In this document: piece after piece, positions 51,231-59,346 of the stretch
How positions within the stretch are numbered: position 1 is the stretch's first letter
How the letters are laid out: each line of letters starts with the position of its first letter
Assembly (NCBI GenBank): GCA_963732345.1
Contig: CAVSZI010000020.1
Span: 90,577-154,576, forward strand
DNA length: 64,000 nucleotides
Direction of reading: 5' to 3'
Source of the DNA: Bog-532 sp963732345
GTDB taxonomy: Bacteria > Actinomycetota > Actinomycetes > Streptosporangiales > Streptosporangiaceae
Program-made: the position numbers and the translations under genes
The notes under the pieces: model-generated
What the model was told of the DNA's origin: nothing
What the model saw: the letters and a program-made list of their open reading frames with translations, nothing else
Databases searched by the model: none

Positions 51231-51962
51231 TCAGCCGGCGGTCAGCTCGGGCGGCGCTGAGCCGCCCGGGCCGATCTGGGTCTTGAGCGCGGCGAGCTCC
51301 TTATCCACCTCAGCGGCCGACCCGGCTTCGTCGAGCTCTTTCTGGATGTCGTCGGTGTCTCCCCCGACATCTTCGAGCACGCCCGACTGGAGCAGCTCGT
51401 CCAGCGCGCCAGCCCGGGCCTGCATCGTGGCGATCTTGTCCTGGGCCCGCTGCACCTCTGCTCCCGAATCGCCGATGGTGCTGGAGATCCCCGCGACGCT
51501 CTCGTCGACCGAACTCATCGCGCTCGCCGCGGTGTACTGAGCCTTGAGTACTTCCTTCTGGGTCCGGAAGTTGTTCACCTTCGACTGCAGGGCTGCGAGG
51601 GTCCGCTCGAGGCTAGCCTCCTGCTCGGTGAGCTGCTGGTGCTGGGGTTCCATGCCGTCGATCTGGGCCTGGGCGGCGGCCTTGCGGGACAGCGCCTCCC
51701 GGGCCAGGTCCTCGCGGCCCTGCGACAGCGCCGCCCGGGCCTGGTCGTCCAGGTGCGCCACGGAATGCTGAAGCTGCTGCTCCTGCAGTTCAATCTGCTT
51801 GCGCGAGGCGGCGATGGCCACCAGTGACCGGCGGACCTGGGTGATCTGGTCGAGCATCTGCTCGTAGGACAGATCAAGCATTTCGTCGGGCTTCTCGGCG
51901 GCGTCGAGCGCCTTGTTGGCCTTGGCCTGGACTATTTCGTGGGCTCTGTGAAAAAGGCTCAT
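51231..51962 (-). CDS. pspA: PspA/IM30-family membrane-stress protein
   Basis: A 243-residue coiled-coil protein beginning MSLFHRAHEIVQAKANKALD, standard for actinobacterial PspA, with long heptad-rich helices (RKQIELQEQQLQHSVAHLDD) and an acidic C-terminus. PspA binds the inner face of the membrane and protects it under envelope stress. The ATG at 51962 has no Shine-Dalgarno sequence, and the open frame continues upstream into a TnpB remnant. Its native leader seems to be replaced. Confidence 0.88.
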   Translation of the reverse strand: MSLFHRAHEIVQAKANKALDAAEKPDEMLDLSYEQMLDQITQVRRSLVAIAASRKQIELQEQQLQHSVAHLDDQARAALSQGREDLAREALSRKAAAQAQIDGMEPQHQQLTEQEASLERTLAALQSKVNNFRTQKEVLKAQYTAASAMSSVDESVAGISSTIGDSGAEVQRAQDKIATMQARAGALDELLQSGVLEDVGGDTDDIQKELDEAGSAAEVDKELAALKTQIGPGGSAPPELTAG

Positions 51963-52445
51963 GGCGCTGAACGTGACCGTGCGCGCTCGGCCCTCGAACC
52001 GGCGGCGGGCCCTCGCCTTTTTGACGGTGCCCAGGTTGCATCTGGCGATCCGGTCAGCTTTCGCCTGGCCGCCCTGGGCTGCGGCCCGCTCGGCGACGGC
52101 GCGGATCTTCGCCCGGCGCCGGTTCTTCGCTTTCAGCCGGTCCGATTCGCCGGACAGCAGGCGGCCTAGCTCGGGGCCGTGGTGCACTCCATCAGAGTCT
52201 GTGAGGACTTCGGTGTAGCCCTTATCGGCGCCTATCGTCCGGTCGCCGCGCGGGCGGGTGGAGGACTTCAGCGCGGCCCCGTCGACCTGGTAGTGGACCT
52301 CGGCCCGGCCGCCGCGGAGAATCACCCGTAGTGTTCCCGCTGGCGCCGCCGTTGTGTTCAGGGGGACTGCGACAGACGTGCGGGGCAGCAGGCCGGGGAC
52401 GGACAGCCATACGTCCCCGCCCTCAGCGAGAGTGAACGTCCGCAC
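51963..52445 (-). pseudogene. TnpB (IS200/IS605-type) internal fragment, in frame with pspA
   Basis: About 155 residues match the middle of actinobacterial TnpB proteins: VWLSVPGLLPRTSVAVPL, VILRGGRAEVHYQVDG, then the RuvC-I region TIGADKGYTEVLTDSDG with the first catalytic Asp, HHGPELGRLLSGESDRLK and a Lys/Arg-rich helix. The N-terminal part and the C-terminal RuvC-II/zinc-finger/RuvC-III part are missing. The frame stays open into the pspA ATG. No insertion-sequence ends could be identified. Confidence 0.65.
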
Positions 52446-52575
52446 GTTGTCGGCGCGGATGATGATCTGTCCGCTCCTCGTCGATGGTGTGCAGGGCCTG
52501 TACGAACCAGAAGACTGGCCGGTCCCGCCACTCTCTCACCACGCTAGCGGGCAGATGAGGACAGCCGGCAGCCGG

Positions 52576-55122
52576 TCAGCGCGCCGGCAGGTAGACGCTG
52601 AACGTGGTCCCGTGGCCGAGGGTGCTGTCCACCGTGACGCGGCCGCCGTGCAGTTCGGTGATCGCCTTGACGATGGACAGGCCCAGGCCGGTCCCCGGCA
52701 GTCCCGCGGTCCGCGCGTTGGAGGCCCGGACGAAGCGGCCGAAAAGCTGGCCGCTCTCTTCGGGCGGGATGCCGATGCCGTTGTCGGCTACATCGATCCG
52801 CCAGCCGCCACCGTCGTTGTCGCCGCCCCAGATCACATCGACCCGGACCAGGCCGTTGGGCCGGGAGAATTTGACCGCATTGACGATCAGGTTGTCCAGG
52901 ACCTGAGCCAGCCGGGTGCGGTCGGCCTGGATCAGCGGTCCTTCATCGGCGGAGAAGTGAACGGTGACCCCATGCTTCGCCGCCCTGGCCGAGGCGGCAT
53001 GAGCCGCCTCGCCTGCCAGCTCGGGAACGGATACAGGCGCCAGCTCCAGCGGAATGGTCCCGGACTCGAGCCTGCTCAGCAGCAGCAGATCGCCGACGAG
53101 ACGGAGCAGCCGGTGCGCGTTCCGCTCGATGATGTCGAGGAACTGCGCGCCATCCGCGGTGAGCGCCTGGGTTTCCGCCCGCATCAGCTCGCTGAAGGAC
53201 ACAATCGATGTGAGCGGCGTGCGCAGCTCATGCGACACGGTAGCGAGGAAGACGGTTTTGGCTTCGTCGAGTTCACGCAGCTTCTCGTTCTGCATTTCCA
53301 GCTGCCGCTGCCCCAGCTCCGCCGACCGGCGCGCGGTGAGCTCGGCTTCGAGCAATTGCTCGCGCTGCTCCTCCAGTTGCTTGCGCTCCGTAATGTCCCA
53401 GGCCATCCACAGGTCACCGCGGTAGCGGCCGCCGACCACCACCGGCCAGTAGTCACATTCCAGGGTGCGGCCGTCCGCGGCCGTCATCTGCGCGGCCGCC
53501 ATCTGCGCGGCGGCCACCGGCTGGCGGGCGCTGGAGGCCTTGGCCACGCGGCGGACGAACTCGTCCGGATCGGTGAACACCCCCTTGATCCGGCGCAACA
53601 TATCCTCAGCGGCCGTCCCCACGAGCCGGTCCGGGAACTCGATCCCGAATGTGGTGGCGAAACTCTGGTTGACGTGGGTGATCCGGCCCCGCTCGTCGGT
53701 GACGAGCACGCCGGGGATCGCGTTCGCGATCAGGCAGTTGAGGCGCTCGGTCTGGTCGGCGAGGCTGATGCGGGCGGCGTGTTCCGTTGCCAGCAGCCGT
53801 TCCCCGTCGGCTTCCGCCCGCTTGACATCGGAAATGTCGGTGAACGTGGCGAGGAACCCGAGAAAGTCACCGCCGCCGGCGTGGAGCGCGACGGTGGAAG
53901 CCTTGACCCAGATATCGGCACCGTCGGACGATCGCAGCCGGCAGTCGGCTCGCATCTCCCCCCCGGTGACAGCCGTGGCCAGATCGCGCGCCACCCGGTC
54001 CCGGTCATCAGGGTGGACGAAGTTCAGCCAGTCCACGCCGAGAGCATCACCCGGCCTGACCCCGGCTATCGCACACCACCGGTCGTTGACGAAGACGGCC
54101 CGTCCGTCGGCAGCGGTCTGCACGATGCCGACTGGCGCCAGCTGGGCCAGCAGCCGGAAGCGTGCCTCGGTCTCGGCGACGGCCGCCTGGGAGTGCTCCA
54201 ACTCGGTAAGGTCCCGGAGGAACCCGCAGAAGAACGTCTCGCCGGCCTGGGTCAGTTCCGCGCCCGTCAGCTCGACAATGCGTTCCGTGCCGTCCGCGCA
54301 CAGCAGCGGCACCCGCTGCCGCCCGGCGTACTCATTGCTGTCACCGGTCGCCAGGTGCTTCTCCGTGTGCGCCAGGAACGCGGCACGTTCCCGCTCCGGG
54401 AGAAGGAGACCCGCCATCTCCTGGCCCAGCACGGCGTCACGGCGGTATCCGGACAGTTCCTCGGCCGCGGGGTTGAACGCCACCAGCCGCCGGCGGGAGT
54501 CCGTGGCGATGATGGCATCGGGCGAGCCGGCGATCAGCGTCTGGGCCAGCGCCTCCCGGTCGGCCAGGCCGGCCACGTTGTTGGCGTGGCGGATCTGGAC
54601 GGCGACCGCGGTGGCCACGGCGTTCAGGACGGACCTGGTTTCGGTGTCCCAGTCCCTGGGGTCGCCCACGAGGGCGAGCGCGCACAGGCACTGACCGCCG
54701 GCCGGCGCAGAATAAGCCAGCAAGGCGCTCATACCCGGGCCGCTCGATTTCAGCCGCACCTGAAGGGAGCCACTGTCCGCCGCGCCGCCGGGCGCTGGGT
54801 TCAGCGCGGCGACCCGGCTGAGCAGCGCCTCGTCAGCGGCGGCGCTGTCCGGATGAGCCGCCAGGACCACCGGTGGCTGCCCGGTCCTCGGCTGAAAGGC
54901 CAGCGCGCAGCGGCCGGAAAAGGCCGTGACGAGCCGGGCGAGTACCGCGGGCAGGGCGCCGAGCGTGTCGTTCCGCAGGACCTGCTCGATCGCGAACTCC
55001 ACGACAGCGGCCGGTGCGGCAGCCCGGCTCTGGTGGCTCGCGGCCACATCCGGGGCCGGCCTGGATCGAGATACCCCCATGGCGTCGCGCTGTCCCCTTG
55101 CCCCCGTTACTTCACTTTCCAC
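52576..55122 (-). CDS. Multi-PAS sensor histidine kinase
   Basis: An 848-residue soluble kinase. A GAF-like domain (about residues 30-180) is followed by three PAS domains starting near residues 200 (LIAGSPDAIIATDS), 325 (APVGIVQTAADGRAV) and 470 (AIPGVLVTDERGRI). A coiled segment, the HisKA domain (TVSHELRTPLTSIVSFSEL) and an HATPase domain (VADNGIGIPPEES, GTGLGLSIVKA) follow. There is no membrane helix and no receiver. A GTG at 55122 gives the longest form but lacks a ribosome site; ATG at 55080 is an alternative with AAGGGGA upstream. Confidence 0.88.
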   Translation of the reverse strand: MESEVTGARGQRDAMGVSRSRPAPDVAASHQSRAAAPAAVVEFAIEQVLRNDTLGALPAVLARLVTAFSGRCALAFQPRTGQPPVVLAAHPDSAAADEALLSRVAALNPAPGGAADSGSLQVRLKSSGPGMSALLAYSAPAGGQCLCALALVGDPRDWDTETRSVLNAVATAVAVQIRHANNVAGLADREALAQTLIAGSPDAIIATDSRRRLVAFNPAAEELSGYRRDAVLGQEMAGLLLPERERAAFLAHTEKHLATGDSNEYAGRQRVPLLCADGTERIVELTGAELTQAGETFFCGFLRDLTELEHSQAAVAETEARFRLLAQLAPVGIVQTAADGRAVFVNDRWCAIAGVRPGDALGVDWLNFVHPDDRDRVARDLATAVTGGEMRADCRLRSSDGADIWVKASTVALHAGGGDFLGFLATFTDISDVKRAEADGERLLATEHAARISLADQTERLNCLIANAIPGVLVTDERGRITHVNQSFATTFGIEFPDRLVGTAAEDMLRRIKGVFTDPDEFVRRVAKASSARQPVAAAQMAAAQMTAADGRTLECDYWPVVVGGRYRGDLWMAWDITERKQLEEQREQLLEAELTARRSAELGQRQLEMQNEKLRELDEAKTVFLATVSHELRTPLTSIVSFSELMRAETQALTADGAQFLDIIERNAHRLLRLVGDLLLLSRLESGTIPLELAPVSVPELAGEAAHAASARAAKHGVTVHFSADEGPLIQADRTRLAQVLDNLIVNAVKFSRPNGLVRVDVIWGGDNDGGGWRIDVADNGIGIPPEESGQLFGRFVRASNARTAGLPGTGLGLSIVKAITELHGGRVTVDSTLGHGTTFSVYLPAR

Positions 55123-55558
55123 GGCATTCGTGGCGCCGGCTGGATGCCGGCTCTCGCCGTCAGATCAAAGCGTTACTACCCGATTACAAATCGTTAAACC
55201 GTCGCGGAGCCGCGGCGCCGCTGTTCAGGTGGCCCAGCGCTGAGCGCCCCGCGGGTGCCGGTAGATAGCGAGCCGGATTTCGGGCGCCCGGCCTTCGCGC
55301 GGCCAGCCCTCCCCGAGCAGGCGGGCCCACCACCGGGAGCGGTGGACGTGACGTTGCGGGCAGTCATTCGGCGAAGTGCCGCGCCATTTCCGCTGCAACC
55401 AATCCGCAACTGGCTGCGATCTGCGCCGCTACTCCCGCGTATGACGCTGAACCCATGCACAAGTCGGGGAGCGTCATCGCATTTACACCAGCGCTTGATG
55501 GCGCTTGGTGGGTGGCGACTGACTTTATTCCTGGAAAAACCTCCGAAAGGGATGAGTC
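55123..55558. other. Intergenic region between divergent kinase and lipoprotein genes
   Basis: No gene is supported in this 436-bp stretch. It must contain the promoters of both divergent genes. The last 25 bp hold AAAGGGATGAG, the ribosome site of the lipoprotein. No clear promoter boxes were found. Confidence 0.35.
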
Positions 55559-56155
55559 ATGAAGCTGAATCGCGTGGCCGCGGCCATATCCGGAGTTGCC
55601 GTAGCCGGAGTTGCCGTCGTTTCCGGGTGCGGAGTAACTCACCATCATGCGGTTGCCGCCACACACTCTGCTAGTGCGGTGCCCAGCCAGGTTCGCCGGG
55701 TTACCAGCCGCCCGACGGCCGGGTCAGCGCCTGCCGTTAAATCAGCAGAGGGAAGCAGGCACCCCACTGGCTCGCCCTCGGCTGCCGCCCGTCCATCCTC
55801 CTCCGCCGACCCGTCACTGGTCTGGCTAGAATCGGCCGGAGGGCAGGCTCAGGTGATGTTCAATGATAACGTCGATGCCGTGGCCGGTGATCTCGCGATC
55901 GAAAGTCAGTCGCCTACCGTCGCCAATCACCTGGCCTTCGAGGCCGATGCCCGCGTCATGCGGGGAGAAGCGCAAAAGATCCTCGCTAACCCCGCCCTCC
56001 TGCCGACCGTGAACCGGGCAGCGTACGAACAAATGCTGAATGACTTTGTTGTGGTGGCAAACCTGCTTCAGCCGGGCCCGGGTTACGGGACAACGGCGCA
56101 AGATTACGCCGCCTGGGATGTGGCCATAGGCGCATCGAACATCAATGTTTCTTAA
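55559..56155 (+). CDS. Lipoprotein, function unknown
   Basis: A 198-residue lipoprotein with a typical signal (basic start, AISGVAVAGVAVVSGCG, lipobox Cys at about residue 24). A Ser/Pro/Ala-rich flexible linker of about 60 residues follows, then a compact C-terminal domain that reads LVWLESAGGQAQVMFNDNVD and ends NINVS. The C-terminal domain is helical with several Asn/Asp. No family is recognised. It stands alone, with its own promoter region. Confidence 0.75.
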   Translation: MKLNRVAAAISGVAVAGVAVVSGCGVTHHHAVAATHSASAVPSQVRRVTSRPTAGSAPAVKSAEGSRHPTGSPSAAARPSSSADPSLVWLESAGGQAQVMFNDNVDAVAGDLAIESQSPTVANHLAFEADARVMRGEAQKILANPALLPTVNRAAYEQMLNDFVVVANLLQPGPGYGTTAQDYAAWDVAIGASNINVS

Positions 56156-56208
56156 TCCGGGAACAGCATCCAGCCCATCCCGGTGAAGGCCCACGACAAA
56201 GCGGGCCG

Positions 56209-56806
56209 TCAGGCGGCAGGGAACTTCCGCGACCCGGTTGCCGCTCCGGTTAGGTTGAGCAACTCGTGGAGTACGTTCGATTCGATGTCGGGGAGGGACC
56301 GGCTTTCGCCTTCGCGGATCCACTGTGCGAACGCGATTCCAAACACGGTGGCGCCGGTCTGTGCCGCAAGGGTGGCCGCCAGGCTCGCCGATGTCTCGCG
56401 CGCGCAGGGCCTCGGCGACCGTTGTGGCGAGGCCTGCCAGTTTGTGCAGCTCGCGTTCCCGGAGCGCGGGGTTCTGGTCGATCACGGACTGCCGCATGCG
56501 GGAGTATGGGCGGCGCTCGTCGGGAAAAAACGATGCCGCCGCCTGAAGCGCGCAGGCGATGACCTCGAGCGGGGATGCGTCAGGCGGCGCGGCGTCCACC
56601 CCGTCGACGAACGCCTGGAGGAACTGTTGCTGCCCGTAGAACAGCACCTCGCGCTTGTCGCTGAAGTGCCGGAAGAAGGTGCGCTCGGTCAACCCGACGG
56701 ATTGCGCGATCTCCGCGGCGGTCGTCTGCTCGAACCCGCGAGTGGCGAACAGCTCGAGTGCCGCTGCCTGCAGGCGCTCTCTCGCACCCGGCTCCCACCG
56801 CACCAT
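56209..56806 (-). pseudogene. TetR-family regulator with a frameshift
   Basis: The N-terminal DNA-binding domain is intact: LQAAALELFATRGFEQTTAA, EIAQSVGLTERTFFRHFSDK. The ligand domain continues to about residue 140 (TTVAEALRARDIGEP). The C-terminus is in another frame, reading SLAATLAAQTGATVFGIAFA, QWIREG and a stop at 56209-56211. A single-base shift near 56390 separates them. In its original frame the protein instead runs on through noncoding sequence. Confidence 0.65.
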
Positions 56807-56929
56807 GGTCCCGAGTCTAGTGATGACAGTGACTGCCGTATAGGTGTATGGTGATGTCTGTGGCTGACATCAGTCACTGACATCATCGCATCATCTGCTC
56901 CGCCCCGTGACGCAGCCGAAGGGAGACAG

Positions 56930-57247
56930 CCCGATGCTGCGCGCCTCGTCGCTCTTGGACTCGCGAAAGCTCCGGCGGGCGCTCGCCTGCACGCCGTCGC
57001 GGAAAACGGCATACCCACCCGCGACATCGCGGAGGCCATCGGCCGTGCCTTCGGACTCCCCGTCACATCGATCGCCCCTGATGAGGTCCAAGCTCACTTC
57101 GGGTGGATCGGCACCTTCTTCGGCATGGATCTCACGGCGACGAGCACCGTGACACGGGAGCTTCTCGGGTGGACACCCACAGGCCCGACGCTCATCGAGG
57201 ACCTCGACGCGGGTGCGTACTCGGCGCGCACGCCGATGTCCGAGTAA
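56930..57247 (+). pseudogene. C-terminal fragment of an NAD(P)-binding SDR/NmrA-type protein
   Basis: One plus frame reads HAVAENGIPTRDIAEAIGRA, FGLPVTSIAPDEVQAHFGWI, FFGMDLTATSTVTRELLGWT and TGPTLIEDLDAG before a TAA. This is the tail of atypical SDR oxidoreductases that usually sit next to a divergent TetR regulator, exactly as here. The N-terminal Rossmann half is missing. Confidence 0.6.
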
Positions 57248-57287
57248 CCAGTCGACGTGAGCGTACCGCCCCCGGCAACCTTGGAGT

Positions 57288-57539
57288 ATGACTGAGATGA
57301 CTACCATCAAGGTTTCCGTGCAGACCCGTGACAGGCTCAAGAGGCTCGCGGACGAAGATCATCTCACGATGGATGGCGAACTCGCGCGGACTCTCGACAA
57401 AGCTGAGGAGGCACGGTTCTGGGAGGGAGTCCGGGCGGACTACGCACGGCTGCAGGCCGATCCGCAGGAGTGGGCAGATTACGTCAACGAACTGGCCGGG
57501 TGGGATCATGCCGTAGCTGACGGGCTGGCTGACGAGTGA
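57288..57539 (+). CDS. Ribbon-helix-helix antitoxin-like protein
   Basis: An 83-residue protein with an N-terminal strand and helices (TTIKVSVQTRDRLKRLADED, MDGELARTLDKAEEAR) typical of RHH antitoxins, and an acidic C-terminus that would bind a toxin. The stop overlaps a GTG (GTGA) that starts VSEPRR, as many MazF-like toxins do, but the toxin frame is lost at once. It appears to be an orphan antitoxin. Confidence 0.6.
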   Translation: MTEMTTIKVSVQTRDRLKRLADEDHLTMDGELARTLDKAEEARFWEGVRADYARLQADPQEWADYVNELAGWDHAVADGLADE

Positions 57540-57630
57540 GCGAGCCACGCCGGCGGCGAGCGCGGCGGCCAGTTCGGCCGGCCCGGTGCCGTCGGCGGTG
57601 ACGGTAACGACGGTGCCACAGTGGCACGGG

Positions 57631-58116
57631 TCATGACTGGCTCCGGTCAAGTGCCTGCCGGGTCCGGGCGGCCAGGTCGCCGGAGTCCACGCCGGCCAGC
57701 GCCAGCGCGCGGGGCACGGTGCCGACCTGCGCGGCGAGCACGCCCAGCAGCAGGTGCCCGGGCCGGATCTGGCGCTGCCCGAGGGCGGCCTTCAGCGCCC
57801 GTTCCAGCACCAGCTTTCCTGATGCCGCCAGCCGCGCCTGCCTCGCCGGGTCGCGGCTGGCCCGCGGCAGCCCGCCAGAGGGCAGCCTGACCCCTGCCGC
57901 GGCGAGGCTCTGCCAGAACTCGCGGTCCAGGGCCGCACGGATCCCGTCCCGGTCCAGGCCGGCCGAGGCGAGCACGTCCCGCGCCTCGATCCCGTGCTCG
58001 CCGGTCATCGCCAGCAGCAGGTGCTCGGCCTCGATCACCGGTGACCCGGCCTCTTCCGCCTCTTCCTCTGCCTGCCGCACGATCGCTCGGGCATGCTCGG
58101 CGAACCGTATGACCAT
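57631..58116 (-). CDS. Clp N-terminal domain protein
   Basis: A 161-residue protein made of two Clp-N repeats (FAEHARAIVRQAEEEAEEAG with VIEAEHLLLAM, and LERALKAALGQRQIRPGHLL). It lacks the AAA+ domains of ClpA/ClpC. Such stand-alone proteins may deliver or mask substrates for Clp proteases; function is unproven. It starts exactly at the end of an integrase remnant. Confidence 0.8.
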   Translation of the reverse strand: MVIRFAEHARAIVRQAEEEAEEAGSPVIEAEHLLLAMTGEHGIEARDVLASAGLDRDGIRAALDREFWQSLAAAGVRLPSGGLPRASRDPARQARLAASGKLVLERALKAALGQRQIRPGHLLLGVLAAQVGTVPRALALAGVDSGDLAARTRQALDRSQS

Positions 58117-58328
58117 TACCGCCTCCTCAGCGTGACGCCCGCGGCGATCAGCCGCTGGGCGTGCTTCTTGTGGACCGCCTGCCGGGTGACGCCGCCCTGG
58201 TCGAGGGCGGTGCGGGCGCGGTCGAAGAAGGAGGGCACGAGGTGGCCGTAAATCTGGTGGGTGACCTCGATGCTCTTATGGCCGAGCCAGCGGAGACCTC
58301 GGTAGTCCACGCGGCGGCCAGGCGGCAC
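58116..58328 (-). pseudogene. C-terminal stump of a tyrosine recombinase/integrase
   Basis: The segment RWLGHKSIEVTHQIYGHLVP contains the LGH box and the catalytic Tyr of phage-type integrases, followed by FFDRARTALDQ. The rest of the catalytic domain and the core-binding domain are missing. It marks a former mobile element near the VapBC pair. No attachment repeats or tRNA were found beside it. Confidence 0.65.
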
Positions 58329-58355
58329 GTAAGTAAATTCCTGCGATGGACGGAA

Positions 58356-58766
58356 CTAGGGCAGCAGTTCGAACGCGTCGGCGTGACGTGGCCGGACAAC
58401 GGCAAAATGGCGTCGGTTGAGAGTGGCGATCCTGATGGCGCCGCGCCGCTCAGCGAGGGCGACCACGGATGCGTCCGTACCACCGAGCCGCAGGTCAGCG
58501 TAGGTGCCGACCAGGTCCTGGATGCGCTGCCAGTCCGTGATGTCGAGGTCCGCCACTTCCAGATGGCCTTCGATGATCGACGCGTACAGGGTGGCTTCCG
58601 CCTTCGCGCCAAGCTGCCGGTCGATCAGGTACGCGGCCTCCGCGATAACCATGGCGGTGGTGACCAGGGGACCCTCGTCGCTCTCAAGCAGCTCCCGGCA
58701 CGCGACGTGATCCTTGTCGGCACGGTCGGCCGTCGCGACAAGCGGACCGGTATCGACGATGAGCAC
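58356..58766 (-). CDS. vapC: VapC-type PIN-domain toxin
   Basis: A 136-residue PIN-domain ribonuclease. Acidic residues expected for metal binding are present in MLIVDTGPLVATADRADKDH, in the TTAMVIAEAAYLIDRQLG helix and in GGTDASVVALAERRG. VapC toxins cleave tRNA or rRNA; the target here is unknown. It starts directly after the stop of its antitoxin. Confidence 0.85.
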   Translation of the reverse strand: MLIVDTGPLVATADRADKDHVACRELLESDEGPLVTTAMVIAEAAYLIDRQLGAKAEATLYASIIEGHLEVADLDITDWQRIQDLVGTYADLRLGGTDASVVALAERRGAIRIATLNRRHFAVVRPRHADAFELLP

Positions 58767-58997
58767 CTAGTCGCGCCCGAACCCCCCGGCCAGTATCTCG
58801 TCGGCTTCCGCCGCGCCCCGGCCGGAGGTCGACTCGCCTACGGCGGCGAAGGCCAGCCGACGACGCACCGTTACTGCCTTGGGCAGTTGCGCCGCGAGGA
58901 GATCCGCTGCCAGCTCGTCCGCAGTCTGACCACGACGGGCCGCCTCAGCGGCCAGCGCCTCCGCGACGGCATTGTCAAGATGCAGCGTCAATGTCAT
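58767..58997 (-). CDS. vapB: VapB-type antitoxin
   Basis: A 76-residue protein starting at the ATG at 58997. MTLTLHLDNAVAEALAAEAA and a second helix (RRGQTADELAADLLAAQLP) form a ribbon-helix-helix-like DNA-binding domain; the C-terminus (AAEADEILAGGFGRD) would bind the toxin. The stop abuts the vapC start. It should neutralise VapC and repress the pair. Confidence 0.8.
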   Translation of the reverse strand: MTLTLHLDNAVAEALAAEAARRGQTADELAADLLAAQLPKAVTVRRRLAFAAVGESTSGRGAAEADEILAGGFGRD

Positions 58998-59065
58998 CGA
59001 ATCAGCGTAACAGCCAATGCACGCTGCCCGTATCGCCGTAGCCATATGTACAGGCCGCAGGGACT

Positions 59066-59263
59066 TCACCGCGGAGGTACGCGAGCGCCTGCCCGCCGCA
59101 GCAGGACACGCTGCATCCCGATGATGGTCATCGCGCCCAGGATGTCGCCCTTGGCGATCATCGCCGGCGTCTCGTCAACCGGCACCCACCGCACCTCGGC
59201 CGTCTCGTCAATCTCCGGCTCCCCGACCCGCTTGGCCCCGTGCGCCAGGTACAAGTCCTGCGA
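59066..59263 (-). pseudogene. C-terminal fragment of a NUDIX hydrolase
   Basis: About 60 residues (LAHGAKRVGEPEIDETAEVR, WVPVDETPAMIAKGDILGAM, TIIGMQRVLL) match the last third of NUDIX pyrophosphatases. The NUDIX box itself is missing. The open frame starts at a TTG, but family-like residues continue upstream to about 59263. Confidence 0.55.
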
Positions 59264-59346
59264 AGCACTTGGCCGCCGAGGAAGCGTCGGTGAATGAGCC
59301 CACCGCCGATGGCTGCCGGCGCCCGGGTGATGTCGTTGCCATGCGC

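Noticed and set aside
52354..55197. A 947-codon plus-strand frame opposite the multi-PAS kinase
   Set aside because: Shadow of the kinase; no recognisable domain and no start signal.
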